Positions 16,379-26,597 are shown, counted from the first letter of the stretch. The stretch is DNA of 64,000 nt from an uncultured Opitutaceae bacterium (GCA_903862935.1 CAIOZY010000013.1:1-64000), one strand, 5' to 3'. Numbers and translations are program-made. The notes: generated by a model not told the origin, from the sequence alone.

Positions 16379-17479
16379 TCAGAGCTGCGCGATTACGGCG
16401 TCGGCCATGGCGGCCGTGCCGACGGAGGGGCCGCCGAAGGCGATGTCAGCGGTCCGGGCGCCCGCGGAGACCGCGCGGCGGACGGCGCCCTCAAGACGGG
16501 AGGCGGGGGCCTCCAGGCCGAAGCTGTACCGCAGCATCAGGGCCGCCGATAGGATCTGGGCGCAGGGGTTGGCGATCCCCTTGCCGGCGATGTCCGGGGC
16601 CGTGCCGCCGGCGGGCTCGAACAGGCCGAAGGGAAGCCCGAGCGAGTTGCGGCCCGCCCCGAGGGAGGCCGAGGAGAGCATCCCCAGGGAGCCACACACG
16701 CAGGCCATCTCGTCGGAGAGGATGTCGCCGAACATGTTTTCGGTGACGATGACGTCGAACTGGTTGGGATTTCGCACCAGCTGCATGGCCGCGTTGTCGA
16801 CGTACATGTGGCTGAGCTCGATGTCGGGGGCCTTGCGGGCGACGTACTCGGTGGCGGTCTTGCGCCACAATACCGAGGTCTCCAGGACATTGGCCTTGTC
16901 CACCGAGCAGAGCCGTCGGCGCCGGGAGCGGGCCGAGGCGATGGCGGTTTCCAGGATCCTCTCGATCTCGCTTCTGCGGTAGACCATCGTGTCCACGGCC
17001 CTCAGGTCGCCGTCGGGAAGGCTCGTCGTCTCCTTCGGCAGGCCGAAGTAAAGGCCGCCCGTGAGCTCCCGGATGCAGACGATGTCGATCCCGTCGGGGA
17101 TCCGCTCGTTCTTGAGGGGGGAGGCGCCGGCCAGCTCGCGGTAGAGGATCCCCGGGCGGATGTTCGCAAAAAGTGTGAAGTGCTTGCGCAGGGGAAGGAG
17201 AGCCGCCCGCTCGGGCTGCTCCTTGGGCGGGAGCTTCTCCCACTTGGGCCCGCCGACCGAGCCGAAGAGGATCGCGTCGGCCTTCTGGCAGACTGCCAGG
17301 GTGGACTCCGGCAGCGCCTTGCCGTGGCGGTCGATAGCGGCCCCGCCGACGTCGGCGGGCACGGGGGCCAGGCTCAGCCCCTCGAGGCGGGCGAGCCGGT
17401 CCAGGACCCGAAGGGCCTGGTCCATGACCTCGGGGCCGATGTAGTCACCGGCCAGGACGGCAAAGTTTAGCGTTGGCAT
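16379..17479 (-). CDS. leuB: 3-isopropylmalate dehydrogenase
   Basis: The NAD-dependent oxidative decarboxylase of leucine biosynthesis, 366 residues from the ATG used (MPTLNFAVLAGDYIGPEV). Typical motifs are FGSVGGPKW, IRPG, IRELTGGLYFG, CSVDKANVLE, HMYVDNAAMQL, and the metal-site/NAD region TENMFGDILSDE with GTAPDIAGKGIANP. These favour LeuB over isocitrate or tartrate dehydrogenase. No other leu genes are nearby. It is divergent from the metallo-beta-lactamase gene with about 50 bases between starts. Confidence 0.95.
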   Translation of the reverse strand: MPTLNFAVLAGDYIGPEVMDQALRVLDRLARLEGLSLAPVPADVGGAAIDRHGKALPESTLAVCQKADAILFGSVGGPKWEKLPPKEQPERAALLPLRKHFTLFANIRPGILYRELAGASPLKNERIPDGIDIVCIRELTGGLYFGLPKETTSLPDGDLRAVDTMVYRRSEIERILETAIASARSRRRRLCSVDKANVLETSVLWRKTATEYVARKAPDIELSHMYVDNAAMQLVRNPNQFDVIVTENMFGDILSDEMACVCGSLGMLSSASLGAGRNSLGLPFGLFEPAGGTAPDIAGKGIANPCAQILSAALMLRYSFGLEAPASRLEGAVRRAVSAGARTADIAFGGPSVGTAAMADAVIAQL

Positions 17480-17530
17480 GAAAAAACAGGTTGGAGCTTT
17501 CGCACACCCGGTGGCAAGAAGGGAGTGCCC

Positions 17531-18166
17531 ATGGAACTGCATATCCTGCCCGCCGGCCCGATCCAGACCAACGCCTACCTGCTGACCGCCCCTGAGGTGG
17601 GGCAGGCCGTGCTCATCGACGCCCCCGAGGACGTCTGGGCGGAGGTGGAGCCGATCCTCAGGCAGTCGAAGTGCCGGCTGGCGGAGCTGTGGATCACCCA
17701 CGGGCACTGGGACCACACCCAGGGCGCCGCGGAGGTCGTGCGGGAAAGCGGCGCGGCCGTCCGGGCCCATCCAGCCGACCGGGCGCTGATCGAGACCCCG
17801 GAGGTCATGCGGCCATTCACCGACCCGTCGATCCGCCTGGAGGCCGTGCGGGTCGACCACTGGCTCGCCCAGGGGCAGCGCATCGCCGGGGCGGGATCCG
17901 AGGCAGAGGTGCGGCATGTGCCCGGGCACTGCCCGGGAAACGTCCTGTTCTACTTCGAGCGGGAGAAGGCCGCGTTCGTGGGCGACGCCCTCTTCCGGGG
18001 AAACGTGGGGCGGACGGACCTGCCCCAGGGCGACTCAGCCCAGCTCGCCCGGTCGATCCGGGAGCAGATTTACACCCTGCCCGCCGCGACCGCCGTGTAC
18101 CCGGGTCACGGGCCGGAAACGACGGTCGGCGAGGAGCGTGAGGATAATCCTTTTGTAAGGGGCTGA
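17531..18166 (+). CDS. Metallo-beta-lactamase-fold hydrolase (glyoxalase II-like)
   Basis: A 211-residue MBL-fold hydrolase. The dinuclear metal motif THGHWDH is present, followed by a downstream GH (HVPGHCPGN), the Asp in FVGDALF, and the final His in YPGHGPET. GNVGRTDLPQGD is the signature of the small glyoxalase II-like group (GloB/YcbL type), so a thioester hydrolase is likely, but the substrate is unknown. The ATG at 17531 has a good ribosome site (GGGAG, 5-base spacer) and is preferred over the GTG two codons upstream. It starts a forward run through ribD, rdgB and metG. Confidence 0.88.
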   Translation: MELHILPAGPIQTNAYLLTAPEVGQAVLIDAPEDVWAEVEPILRQSKCRLAELWITHGHWDHTQGAAEVVRESGAAVRAHPADRALIETPEVMRPFTDPSIRLEAVRVDHWLAQGQRIAGAGSEAEVRHVPGHCPGNVLFYFEREKAAFVGDALFRGNVGRTDLPQGDSAQLARSIREQIYTLPAATAVYPGHGPETTVGEEREDNPFVRG

Positions 18167-18190
18167 AGAATCGTTCAAGATAGGCGGGCG

Positions 18191-19354
18191 ATGAAGGACG
18201 CGGCAATCCACGAGGGGTTCATGCGGGACGCCCTGCAGCTCGCCCTCAACGGCTGGGGCAGGACCCATCCCAACCCGATGGTGGGCGCGGTTATCGTCGA
18301 GGACGGCCGCGTGGTGGCGAGCGGCTTTCACGAGCGGGACGGCGGACCCCACGCCGAGCGCGTGGCCCTGGCCGCCCTCGGGCGGGCGCCGAAGCGGGGG
18401 GCCAGCCTGTACGTCACCCTGGAGCCGTGCTCGACCGAGGGCAGGACGGGAGCGTGCACGGAGGCGATCATCGCCTCAGGGATCCGAAAGATCGTGGTCG
18501 GAGCGACCGACCCCAACCCGGCGCACTGCGGCCGGGGCTTCGCCCGGCTGAGGGAGGCGGGCATCGAGGTCGTAACCGGCCTTCTCGAGGCCGACTGCGT
18601 CGACCTGAACCTGATCTTCAACCACTGGATCGTCCAAGGGGCGCCCCTTTTGGCGGCCAAGGCGGCCACGACCCTCGACGGGCGGATCGCCTGCAGGACG
18701 GGCGACTCCCAGTGGATCACCGGCGAGGTGGCCCGGGCCGACGTCCACCGCTGGCGCAGGCTCTTTCCCGGGATCGCCGTGGGGGCCGGTACGGTCCTAA
18801 AGGACAACCCCCGGCTCACGGCGCGGCTGCCCGGGGAGCCCGAGTGGTGCCCGCTTCGCTTCGTCTTCGACGGCCGCCTCAGGACCGTCGTCGACCGGGC
18901 CATGCCGCGCGTGTACACCGACGAGTTCCACGAGCGGACGATCGTTGTCACGACCCCGCACGGGGGCCTGGGGTATGTCCGCAAGCTTCACAGCCTCGGG
19001 GTGCAGGTGTGGGTGTGCGACTCGAACTCCCAGCGGGCGTCCTTCGCCGACTTCCGCAACCGCTGTGCGGAGGCCGGGGTGACGGGCGTCTTCTTCGAGG
19101 GGGGATCGCGGCTCCTGAGCGAACTGGCCCAGGAGCGGCAGCTCGACTACTTCTTCAGCTACAGCGCGCCGATCCTGTTGGGAGACGACAAGGCGAAACC
19201 GGTCTTGAGCGGGCTGAGGACCGAGCGGCTCGCGAACGCCCTGCGCCTGGTGGACGTGCGCCACGAGGTCCTCGGAGGCGACCTGCTGGTGCGCGGGCGG
19301 GTCGAGTTCCCCGAGAAGGTGCAAGTCGACGAGGCCACGTTCAGCCTGGACTAG
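18191..19354 (+). CDS. ribD: Bifunctional riboflavin deaminase/reductase RibD
   Basis: RibD carries out the second and third steps of riboflavin synthesis from GTP. The N-terminal cytidine-deaminase-like domain (about 1-150) holds the zinc site HAE (His54, Glu56) with Cys80 and Cys89 in LEPCSTEGRTGAC. The C-terminal NADPH reductase domain (about 155-387) shows KAATTLDGRIA, SQWITG and FFEGGSRLLSE. The length of 387 aa is normal. The other riboflavin genes are not in the window. The rdgB start codon directly follows its stop. Confidence 0.95.
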   Translation: MKDAAIHEGFMRDALQLALNGWGRTHPNPMVGAVIVEDGRVVASGFHERDGGPHAERVALAALGRAPKRGASLYVTLEPCSTEGRTGACTEAIIASGIRKIVVGATDPNPAHCGRGFARLREAGIEVVTGLLEADCVDLNLIFNHWIVQGAPLLAAKAATTLDGRIACRTGDSQWITGEVARADVHRWRRLFPGIAVGAGTVLKDNPRLTARLPGEPEWCPLRFVFDGRLRTVVDRAMPRVYTDEFHERTIVVTTPHGGLGYVRKLHSLGVQVWVCDSNSQRASFADFRNRCAEAGVTGVFFEGGSRLLSELAQERQLDYFFSYSAPILLGDDKAKPVLSGLRTERLANALRLVDVRHEVLGGDLLVRGRVEFPEKVQVDEATFSLD

Positions 19355-19966
19355 ATGAGATTCTTCCTGGCCTCGGGCAACCCCAACAAGGCGCGGGAGT
19401 TTCAGGCGCTTGCCCGCGCTCTTCCGGTCCAGATCGCGCCGGCTTCCGAACTGGGCGGAATGCCGCCGGTCGAGGAGTCGGCCGGCTCCTTCGAGGGAAA
19501 CGCCCGCCTCAAGGCCCGGGCGCTGCTGCCGGTTTTGCCGCAGGGCTGCTGGGCCCTGGCTGACGACAGCGGGCTTTGTGTCGACGCCCTGGGGGGGCTG
19601 CCCGGGGTGGACTCCGCGTACTACGCCGGGCATCCCACGGACGGCGCGGCGAACCTCGCAAAACTGGTGTCGGACATGCGGGGGGTGGAAACTCCGCTGC
19701 GGCGGGCCCACTTCCGGTGCGTCCTCGTGGCCCTTGGCCCGGCCGGACAGGAGCGGGTCTTCGACGGGCGGTGCGACGGCAGGCTCCTCGAGAAACCCCG
19801 GGGTACCTCAGGCTTCGGCTACGACCCGCTCTTTGTCCCGGACGGCTTCGATCTGAGTTTTGCCGAGCTCGGCGACGACGTAAAAAACGGCCTCAGCCAC
19901 CGCTCTCGGGCCTGGGCAAAATTCACGGCGTGGGCACTCTCGACTTTTTCCCCGGCCCGCCCTTGA
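19355..19966 (+). CDS. rdgB: RdgB/HAM1 non-canonical purine NTP pyrophosphatase
   Basis: This enzyme removes ITP, dITP and XTP from the nucleotide pool by hydrolysing them to the monophosphate. The family start LASGNPNKAREF is followed by SFEGNARLKA, ADDSGLCVDALGG, GFGYDPLF and the late NGLSHRSRAW. These are the substrate- and Mg-binding segments of the HAM1 family, and 203 residues is the usual length. There is no gap after ribD (TAG then ATG), so it is translationally coupled. Confidence 0.95.
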   Translation: MRFFLASGNPNKAREFQALARALPVQIAPASELGGMPPVEESAGSFEGNARLKARALLPVLPQGCWALADDSGLCVDALGGLPGVDSAYYAGHPTDGAANLAKLVSDMRGVETPLRRAHFRCVLVALGPAGQERVFDGRCDGRLLEKPRGTSGFGYDPLFVPDGFDLSFAELGDDVKNGLSHRSRAWAKFTAWALSTFSPARP

Positions 19967-19979
19967 GTGGAGGGCTCCC

Positions 19980-21503
19980 ATGAGCTCGTTTTACATCACC
20001 ACGGCGATCGACTACGTCAACGGATCGCCGCATCTGGGGCACGCCTACGAGAAGGTGCTCACCGACGTGATCGCCCGGTTCAGGCGACTCATGGGCGACC
20101 AGGTCTTCTTCCTGACCGGCACCGACGAGCACGGGCAGAAGGTCCAGCAGAGCGCACGCAAGAAGGGCATCCCGCCGCAGCAGTTCGCCGACGAGGTGAC
20201 CGCGGAGTTCAAGGCGATGCTGCCCAGGCTGGCGATCACCAACGACGATTTCATCCGCACGACCGAGGAGCGCCACAAGAAGGTCGTCCGCGCGATCCTC
20301 CAGCAGCTCTTCGACCGAGGGGAGATCTACCTGGGCGAGTACAAGGGCTTCTACAGCACCCGCCAGGAGCAGTTCCTCCAGGAGAAGGACCGCAATCCGG
20401 ACGGGACCTGGCCGGAGATCTTCGGCGAGGTGACCGCGATCGTGGAGCACAACTATTTCTTCAGGCTGAGCGCCTACCAGGCGTGGCTTGTCGACTTCCT
20501 GAAGGCCAACGAGTCGTTCATCTTCCCCAAGTACCGGCAAAAGCAGGTTCTCGAGTTTTTGAAGGAGCCGATCTCCGACCTGTGCATCTCCCGGCCCCGG
20601 GAGCGCCTGGAGTGGGGGATCCCGCTGCCCTTCGACGAGAAGTACGTGACGTACGTGTGGTTCGACGCCCTGCTCAACTACTACTCGGCCGTGGCGGACA
20701 AGCCGGGGCTGTGGCCGGCCTCCTGGCACGTGATCGGCAAGGACATCCTGGTCCCGCCCCACGCCGTGTACTGGCCGATCATCCTGCGCGCCGCGGGGCT
20801 GCCGCTGCCCGGGGGGATCGTCGCCCACGGCTGGTGGACGAGCAGCGGGGCGAAGATGTCCAAGAGCACCGGCAACGTGCTCAACCCCCTTGAGCTGGCC
20901 GACGAGTTCGGGGTCGACTCCTTCCGCTACTTCCTGATGCGCGAGATGAACGTCGGCCAGGACAGCGACTTCTCCCGGGAGCAGTTCCTGGTGCGCTACA
21001 ACGGGGACCTGGCCAACGACCTGGGAAACCTGGTCAACCGCACGCTCAACATGGCCAACCGTTTCGGGGGAGGGGTCCTTCCCGCGGCCGAGGTGTCGGA
21101 GGAGCCGGAGGCCGAGCTGAAGGCCCTCTGGGAACGCACCCACGCCGAGTTCATCCCCCTGTGCGAGGGGTTCCAGTTCCATTCGGCGCTCGAGCGGCTG
21201 TTCGCCTTCGTCAAGGCGATCAACGCCTACATTGAGAAACGCGCCCCCTGGAAACTGGGCAAGTCCGCCGAGGCGGCCGACCAGGCGCGGCTGCGCACCG
21301 CGCTGGCGACGATGGCCGAGGCCCTAAGGCTCGCCTCGACCGCGCTCCAGCCGGTCATGCCGGGCACCTGCGAGAAGATCCACGGCGTTTTGGGACTGAC
21401 CCCCCGGGGGTCGTGGAGGGAGCAGCTGGCCTGGGGCCGGGGCCTGGACGGCTCTCGTGTGGCCGCCTCGCTGGTCCTCTTCCCGAGGCCCCCAAAACTC
21501 TAG
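19980..21503 (+). CDS. metG: Methionyl-tRNA synthetase, short form
   Basis: A class I synthetase charging tRNA-Met. The HIGH-like motif reads SPHLGHAYEK and the KMSKS loop SGAKMSKSTGN. The connective peptide contains no CxxC knuckle, placing it in the zinc-free MetRS group. At 507 residues it stops after the anticodon-binding helical domain and lacks the C-terminal tRNA-binding (dimerisation) domain found in many bacteria. It follows rdgB by 13 bases. Confidence 0.95.
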   Translation: MSSFYITTAIDYVNGSPHLGHAYEKVLTDVIARFRRLMGDQVFFLTGTDEHGQKVQQSARKKGIPPQQFADEVTAEFKAMLPRLAITNDDFIRTTEERHKKVVRAILQQLFDRGEIYLGEYKGFYSTRQEQFLQEKDRNPDGTWPEIFGEVTAIVEHNYFFRLSAYQAWLVDFLKANESFIFPKYRQKQVLEFLKEPISDLCISRPRERLEWGIPLPFDEKYVTYVWFDALLNYYSAVADKPGLWPASWHVIGKDILVPPHAVYWPIILRAAGLPLPGGIVAHGWWTSSGAKMSKSTGNVLNPLELADEFGVDSFRYFLMREMNVGQDSDFSREQFLVRYNGDLANDLGNLVNRTLNMANRFGGGVLPAAEVSEEPEAELKALWERTHAEFIPLCEGFQFHSALERLFAFVKAINAYIEKRAPWKLGKSAEAADQARLRTALATMAEALRLASTALQPVMPGTCEKIHGVLGLTPRGSWREQLAWGRGLDGSRVAASLVLFPRPPKL

Positions 21504-21546
21504 GACGGCCGGCGCCGCTAAATACGCCGCGCCTTTTTCGAAGGCC

Positions 21547-22962
21547 ATGACGATTCTGCCCCTCGACCCGGAAGCCAACCGCACGCCCGAGGCGCTGCGG
21601 GACTTCCTGCTTCAGTGCCGGTCCCGGGCCGCCGCCCAGTCCCGCCCGCAGTTGGTCAGTATCTCGCTCGCGGTCGAGGCCCTCGATCCGCTCGCCGTCC
21701 TCGAGTCGATCTTCGAGTCGAGCGAGAGGCATTTCTACTTCGAGCGGCCTGCCGACGGGATCGCGGTCGCGGGGGCCGAGGCCGTGCTCGGGTTCAAGGC
21801 GGAGGGGCCGGGGCGCTTTGCCGCCTGCCAGGACTTCATCGAGCGGACCCTCGCCGACACGATCGCGGTGGGGGACCTCACCCGGCCCTTTTCGGGGCCG
21901 CACTTCTTCACGGCCTTCAGCTTCCAGAACGAGACGGAGTCGGGGGAGCCGTTCCCGGCGGCGAGCCTGTTCGTGCCGCGCTGGCAGGTCGCACTGCGCG
22001 ACGGCAGGACGGAGGCCGTGGCGAACCTCGTCGTCTCCGCGGACACCCCGGTCGAGGCCGCCTTCGAGAAACTCTGGAGGGCCCATGCGAAGTTCAGCGC
22101 CTTCTCCTACGTCCCGCCCGCCCCGGAGCGGATGAGCCCAGTGTCGGCGACCGAGGTGGGCCCGGAAAACTCCTACCGGGAGGCTGTCGGCCGGGCCCTG
22201 GCCCGGATCAGAACGGGCAGCTTCGAGAAGATCGTCCTCGCCCGCGCGAAGGACCTGAAGGCCACAGAGGCCTTTCACCCTCTGCGGGTCCTCAACGGGC
22301 TGCGCCAGCGTTTCCCGGACTGCTACTCGTTCTCGGTCGCAAACGGGCTCGGGCAGAGCTTCATCGGGGCGAGCCCCGAGCGGCTGCTGCGGGTGCGGGA
22401 CGGCAGGATCCTCACGGAGGCTTTGGCCGGATCGATCCGGCGCGGGGCCACAGCAAGCGAGGACGCAGCGATCGCCGCAGCCTTCCAGCGCGACGACAAG
22501 GAGATCCGGGAGCAGCGGCTGGTGCTCGACGGGATCGTGCGGCTCCTGGAGGGCCTGGGGCTATCCCCTGAGTATCCGGCGCGGCCGGGCCTGAAGCGCC
22601 TGACCAATGTCCAGCACCTGCACACCCCCGTGGAGGCCGTCCTGCCTCCCAAGGTGAGGCTACTGGACGTCCTTGCGAAACTTCACCCGACCCCGGCCGT
22701 GGGGGGCTCCCCGCGCGAGGCCGCAATCCCGGCGATCCGGGCCCTTGAGGCGTGCCCGAGGGGGCTGTACGCCGGAAGCCTGGGCTGGATCGACGCCCGG
22801 GGAAGCGGCGAATTCTTTGTCGGGCTGCGCTCGGCCCTGATCGACGGGGACCGGGCCCGGCTTTACGCCGGGGCCGGGATCGTCGAGGGGTCCTCCCCGG
22901 ACAAGGAATGGGCCGAAACCGAGCTCAAGTTCCGGGCGATCCAGGAAGCGCTGTTGAGTTGA
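21547..22962 (+). CDS. menF: Isochorismate synthase (MenF)
   Basis: Converts chorismate to isochorismate, the entry step to menaquinone. This is a 471-residue chorismate-binding enzyme. The C-terminal catalytic half shows SFEKIVLARA, FIGASPERLL, ALAGSIRRG, NVQHLHTPVEA, LHPTPAVGG, and GAGIVEGSSPDKEWAETE (the Mg-binding end). The N-terminal half is the variable domain. The ATG used follows GAAGG; farther upstream codons are antisense-like. The adjacent menD and menB identify it as MenF, not a siderophore (EntC/DhbC) enzyme. Confidence 0.93.
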   Translation: MTILPLDPEANRTPEALRDFLLQCRSRAAAQSRPQLVSISLAVEALDPLAVLESIFESSERHFYFERPADGIAVAGAEAVLGFKAEGPGRFAACQDFIERTLADTIAVGDLTRPFSGPHFFTAFSFQNETESGEPFPAASLFVPRWQVALRDGRTEAVANLVVSADTPVEAAFEKLWRAHAKFSAFSYVPPAPERMSPVSATEVGPENSYREAVGRALARIRTGSFEKIVLARAKDLKATEAFHPLRVLNGLRQRFPDCYSFSVANGLGQSFIGASPERLLRVRDGRILTEALAGSIRRGATASEDAAIAAAFQRDDKEIREQRLVLDGIVRLLEGLGLSPEYPARPGLKRLTNVQHLHTPVEAVLPPKVRLLDVLAKLHPTPAVGGSPREAAIPAIRALEACPRGLYAGSLGWIDARGSGEFFVGLRSALIDGDRARLYAGAGIVEGSSPDKEWAETELKFRAIQEALLS

Positions 22963-22990
22963 AGGCCCGATCCGCACCAAGATAATTCCC

Positions 22991-24730
22991 ATGCCCGCCG
23001 CAACCCTGGATTTCCGAAACGTCAATTCCCTGTGGTGCAGCGTTTTTGCCGAGGCGCTGGCCCGGCAGGGTGTGAGGCAGGCGGTGATTTCTCCAGGATC
23101 GCGCTCGACGCCGCTCACCTTCGCCCTGGCCGCCAACCCGCGGATCGAGGCGATCGCGGTCCTGGACGAGCGCTCGGCCGGCTTCTTTGCTTTGGGGCTG
23201 GCGCGCCAGCGCCTGCAGCCGGTCGTCCTGGTGTGCACCAGCGGCACGGCGGCCGCCAATTACCTGCCGGCGGTCATCGAGGCCCACGAGAGCGGGGTGC
23301 CCCTCCTGGTCGTGACCGCGGACCGGCCGGCGGAGATGCGCTCCTGCGCCTCAGGGCAGACGATCGACCAGCAAAAGCTCTACGGGAGCTACGTGAACCA
23401 CTACCACGAGCTGGCCCTTCCCGAGGCGAGCGAGCCGCTGCTGGCCTACCTGCGCCAGTCGGTCGCCCACGCGTGCGTGCGCACGACCCAACCGTTTGCC
23501 GGCCCGGTCCACCTGAATGCGCCGTTCAGGGACCCGCTCCCGCCGATCCCCGACGGGACAGCGGCCGGGCTGTCGGGGCGGCTAGACCCGGAGTCGTTCT
23601 TCTCCCACCTGGCCCCGCCGAGCGCGGTCGAGAGCCTGACGCGCCTTCCGGATCTGAAGCCGGACGCCCACGGGATCATTGTGGCCGGGCCCGTCCAGCC
23701 GCGCGACTGCGGCTCGTACGCCGCCTCGGTCGGCGAAATCGCCCGCAAACTCGGGTGGCCGGTCCTGGCCGACGGGCTTTCGCCGGCGAGGAACCGCTCG
23801 GGAGCGGTCGGGCCGTCGATGGTCACCACCTATGACGCGATCCTAAGGGATCCGGACAGCGCCGAGCGCCTTAAGCCCGAGCAGGTCCTCTGCCTGGGGG
23901 CCTGGCCGACGAGCAAGGTCCTGCGCGGGTGGCTCGAAAAGTCGGGTGCGCCGACCTGGCTGGTCACCGGCCGGCCGGATAACCGCGACGGGCTGCACGG
24001 CCGGACCTCTCAGGTTCCCCTTTCCCTGAGGGCGCTTGCGGCCGGAGTTCCGGTGGCGGGCGGCCCGAGCGGCTACGCCCGGATGTGGGCCGACTCGGAG
24101 ACGCGGGCCCGGGAGGTGATCGACCGCAGGCTTGCGGCCGAGGAGGGGTTCTTCGAGCCGAAGGCCGCCTGGCTCCTGTCGCGGTACCTGCCGGAGGAGA
24201 CGCCGCTTTTTGTCGCGAGCAGCATGCCGGTCCGCGACGTCGAGTACTTCTGGCCGGCGAACGACCGCCGGGTCCGGCCCCACTTCAACCGGGGCGCGAA
24301 CGGGATCGACGGCACGCTGTCGACCGCGCTCGGGATCGCGCACGGCAACCGGCCGGCCGTCCTGCTGACCGGGGACCTGGCGCTCCTGCACGACTCAAAC
24401 GGGTTTCTCCTGAGGCCCAAGCTGAGCGGCAGCCTCACGATCGTCCTGATCAACAACCGAGGAGGGGGCATCTTCGAGCACCTTCCGGTTGCCAAGTTCG
24501 ACGACGTGTTCGAGCCCTACTTCGCCACCCCACAGCAGGTCGACTTCGCCCACCTGGCCGCCGCCCACGGCGCCGACCACATGAGGATCCGCAACTGGTC
24601 GCAGTTTTCCGACCTGGTGGGGTCGCTTCCGACCTCGGGAGTTCGCGTGATCGAGGTCGAGACCGACCGCAAGCGCGACGCGGCGATGCGCCGGGAGCTG
24701 TCGGCCGCGGCGGCCCAGGCCGCCCGCTAG
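22991..24730 (+). CDS. menD: SEPHCHC synthase (MenD)
   Basis: A ThDP-dependent enzyme joining 2-oxoglutarate to isochorismate, giving 2-succinyl-5-enolpyruvyl-6-hydroxy-3-cyclohexene-1-carboxylate. The 579 residues show the three ThDP-fold domains: the N-terminal PYR domain with [15 protein letters not shown], the cofactor-activating Glu in [12 protein letters not shown] and [14 protein letters not shown]; a central domain; and a C-terminal PP domain with [26 protein letters not shown] and the [12 protein letters not shown] loop. It follows menF by 28 bases. Confidence 0.96.
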   Translation: MPAATLDFRNVNSLWCSVFAEALARQGVRQAVISPGSRSTPLTFALAANPRIEAIAVLDERSAGFFALGLARQRLQPVVLVCTSGTAAANYLPAVIEAHESGVPLLVVTADRPAEMRSCASGQTIDQQKLYGSYVNHYHELALPEASEPLLAYLRQSVAHACVRTTQPFAGPVHLNAPFRDPLPPIPDGTAAGLSGRLDPESFFSHLAPPSAVESLTRLPDLKPDAHGIIVAGPVQPRDCGSYAASVGEIARKLGWPVLADGLSPARNRSGAVGPSMVTTYDAILRDPDSAERLKPEQVLCLGAWPTSKVLRGWLEKSGAPTWLVTGRPDNRDGLHGRTSQVPLSLRALAAGVPVAGGPSGYARMWADSETRAREVIDRRLAAEEGFFEPKAAWLLSRYLPEETPLFVASSMPVRDVEYFWPANDRRVRPHFNRGANGIDGTLSTALGIAHGNRPAVLLTGDLALLHDSNGFLLRPKLSGSLTIVLINNRGGGIFEHLPVAKFDDVFEPYFATPQQVDFAHLAAAHGADHMRIRNWSQFSDLVGSLPTSGVRVIEVETDRKRDAAMRRELSAAAAQAAR

Positions 24731-24791
24731 GGTCCGCGCCGGGGTCGGCTCCGCTCGACAACCGGGCGGCCGGGCCCTACCGTTTTTGCCC

Positions 24792-25625
24792 ATGAACCCT
24801 GCATGGAAGACGGCCAAGACCTACAGCGACATCCTCTACGAGAAGGCCGGCGGGATCGCGCGGGTGACGATCAACCGCCCCCACAAGCGCAACGCCTTCA
24901 GGCCCGAGACGGTGTCCCAGATGATCGACGCCTTCACCGACGCCCGCGATGACCTGAAAGTCGGCGTCGTGCTGCTGACCGGGGCCGGGCCCCACACGGA
25001 CGGCAAGTACGCCTTCTGCGCCGGCGGCGACCAGTCGGTGCGGGGCAAGGCGGGCTACGTCGGGGGCGACGGGGTTCCCCGGCTGAATGTGCTCGAGCTG
25101 CAGAAACTCGTCCGCTCGATGCCGAAGGTCGTGATCGCCCTGGTGGCCGGCTACGCGATCGGGGGAGGGCACGTGCTGCATGTGGTGTGCGACCTGACGA
25201 TCGCCGCTGACAACGCGATCTTCGGCCAGGTCGGCCCCCGCATGGGCAGCTTTGACGGCGGCTTCGGCTCGAGCTACCTGGCGCGGGTTGTCGGCCAGAA
25301 GAAGGCCCGCGAGATCTGGTTTTTGTGCCGCCAGTACGGCGCCCAAGAGGCGCTCGACATGGGCCTGGTCAACGCGGTCGTCCCGGTCGGGCAGCTGGAG
25401 GCCGAGGGCGTGCGCTGGGCCCGGGAGATCCTCGGCAACAGCCCGCTGGCGATCCGGTGCCTAAAGAGCGCCTTTAACGCCGACGTCGACGGGCAGGCGG
25501 GCCTGCAGGAACTGGCCGGCAATGCGACGCTCCTGTACTACATGAGCGACGAGGCCAGGGAGTTCCACCAGGCGCAGCGCGAGAAGCGCACACCGGACGC
25601 CGGAAAGTTCCCCTGGCTGCCCTGA
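24792..25625 (+). CDS. menB: 1,4-dihydroxy-2-naphthoyl-CoA synthase (MenB)
   Basis: A crotonase-fold enzyme that cyclises o-succinylbenzoyl-CoA to the naphthoyl ring. The diagnostic MenB motifs are present: [34 protein letters not shown] (oxyanion-hole glycines) and [20 protein letters not shown] with the catalytic Asp. The C-terminus [11 protein letters not shown] is also typical. The ATG used gives 277 residues; a TTG two codons upstream is less likely. menC, menE and menH are not seen in the window. Confidence 0.96.
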   Translation: MNPAWKTAKTYSDILYEKAGGIARVTINRPHKRNAFRPETVSQMIDAFTDARDDLKVGVVLLTGAGPHTDGKYAFCAGGDQSVRGKAGYVGGDGVPRLNVLELQKLVRSMPKVVIALVAGYAIGGGHVLHVVCDLTIAADNAIFGQVGPRMGSFDGGFGSSYLARVVGQKKAREIWFLCRQYGAQEALDMGLVNAVVPVGQLEAEGVRWAREILGNSPLAIRCLKSAFNADVDGQAGLQELAGNATLLYYMSDEAREFHQAQREKRTPDAGKFPWLP

Positions 25626-25649
25626 GCGGCAGCCAGGCGGAAGGAACGC

Positions 25650-26597
25650 TTACTTCAGGGAGGCCCGAAGGGCGGTGAGCTGGTTCGCCGACCCGAGCTT
25701 CTCGTTTTTGTGCGCGATGAACTTCGCGTACTCGTCCATGAAGATCTTGCCCGGGGGGCGGAAGTCGAACTCGGTCGGCTTGTCGCGGAAGAACTCGCGG
25801 TGGACCCGGGTCCACACCAGGCGGCCGTCGGTGTCGATGTTGATCTTGGTGACGCCGAGCTTGGCGGCCGGCAGGTACTCGTTCTCGTCCACACCCACGG
25901 CGCCGCCGAGCTTGCCGCCGGCCTCGTTGATGCGGCGGACCTCCTCCTGCGGGACGCTGGAGCTTCCGTGCATGACCAGCGGGTAGCCGGGCAGCAGGCG
26001 CTTGATGCCCTCGATCACCTCGAAATGCAGCGACTGGCGGCCCTTGAACTTGTAGGCGCCGTGGCTGGTGCCGATGGCGGCGGCCAGACAGTCGCAGCCG
26101 GTCTGCTTGACGAACTGCGCGGCCTCGTCGGGCTTGGTCAGGCACGCGTTGCCCTCGTCGACCTTGATGTCCTCCTCGACCCCGCCGAGCATTCCGAGCT
26201 CGGCCTCGACGGAGATTCCCTTGGCGTGGGCGGCGGCGACCACGCGCTTGGTGATGGCCACGTTCTTCTCAAAGGACTCGTGCGAGGCGTCGATCATCAC
26301 CGAGCTATAGAAGCCCGAGTTGATGCAGTCGTAGCAGGTGTCCTCGTCCCCGTGGTCCAGGTGCACGGCGTAAATCGCCTCGGGGAAGATCCCCTCGGCC
26401 GCCCGGATGATCGCCTCGAGCATCCGCTTGTCGGTGTACTTGCGCGCGCCCTTCGAGATCTGGATGATGAAGGGCGCCTGAGACTGAATGCAGCCCCTGA
26501 AGAGGCCCATCGTCTGCTCGGCGTTATTGATGTTGTACGCTCCGACCGCATAGCGGCCGTAGGCGTGTTTGAAGAGCTGGGCAGTGGTGACGATCAT
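25650..26597 (-). CDS. fba: Class II fructose-bisphosphate aldolase
   Basis: A zinc-dependent aldolase of glycolysis and gluconeogenesis, 315 residues. HLDHGD near residue 80 supplies the catalytic Asp and a zinc His, AELGMLGG the metal-loop Glu, and AIGTSHGAYKF and VMHGSSSVP the other zinc histidines. VTKINIDTDGRLVW binds the substrate phosphate. The short form fits the class IIB/tagatose-aldolase-like branch more than the 350-residue E. coli FbaA type. It is convergent with menB. Confidence 0.94.
   Translation of the reverse strand: MIVTTAQLFKHAYGRYAVGAYNINNAEQTMGLFRGCIQSQAPFIIQISKGARKYTDKRMLEAIIRAAEGIFPEAIYAVHLDHGDEDTCYDCINSGFYSSVMIDASHESFEKNVAITKRVVAAAHAKGISVEAELGMLGGVEEDIKVDEGNACLTKPDEAAQFVKQTGCDCLAAAIGTSHGAYKFKGRQSLHFEVIEGIKRLLPGYPLVMHGSSSVPQEEVRRINEAGGKLGGAVGVDENEYLPAAKLGVTKINIDTDGRLVWTRVHREFFRDKPTEFDFRPPGKIFMDEYAKFIAHKNEKLGSANQLTALRASLK

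Noticed and set aside
24764-24787. GGGC-GCCC hairpin followed by five T residues before menB
   Set aside because: The stem is only four bases and the T-run lies directly ahead of the menB start; menFDB are expected to be one transcript, so a terminator there is unlikely.
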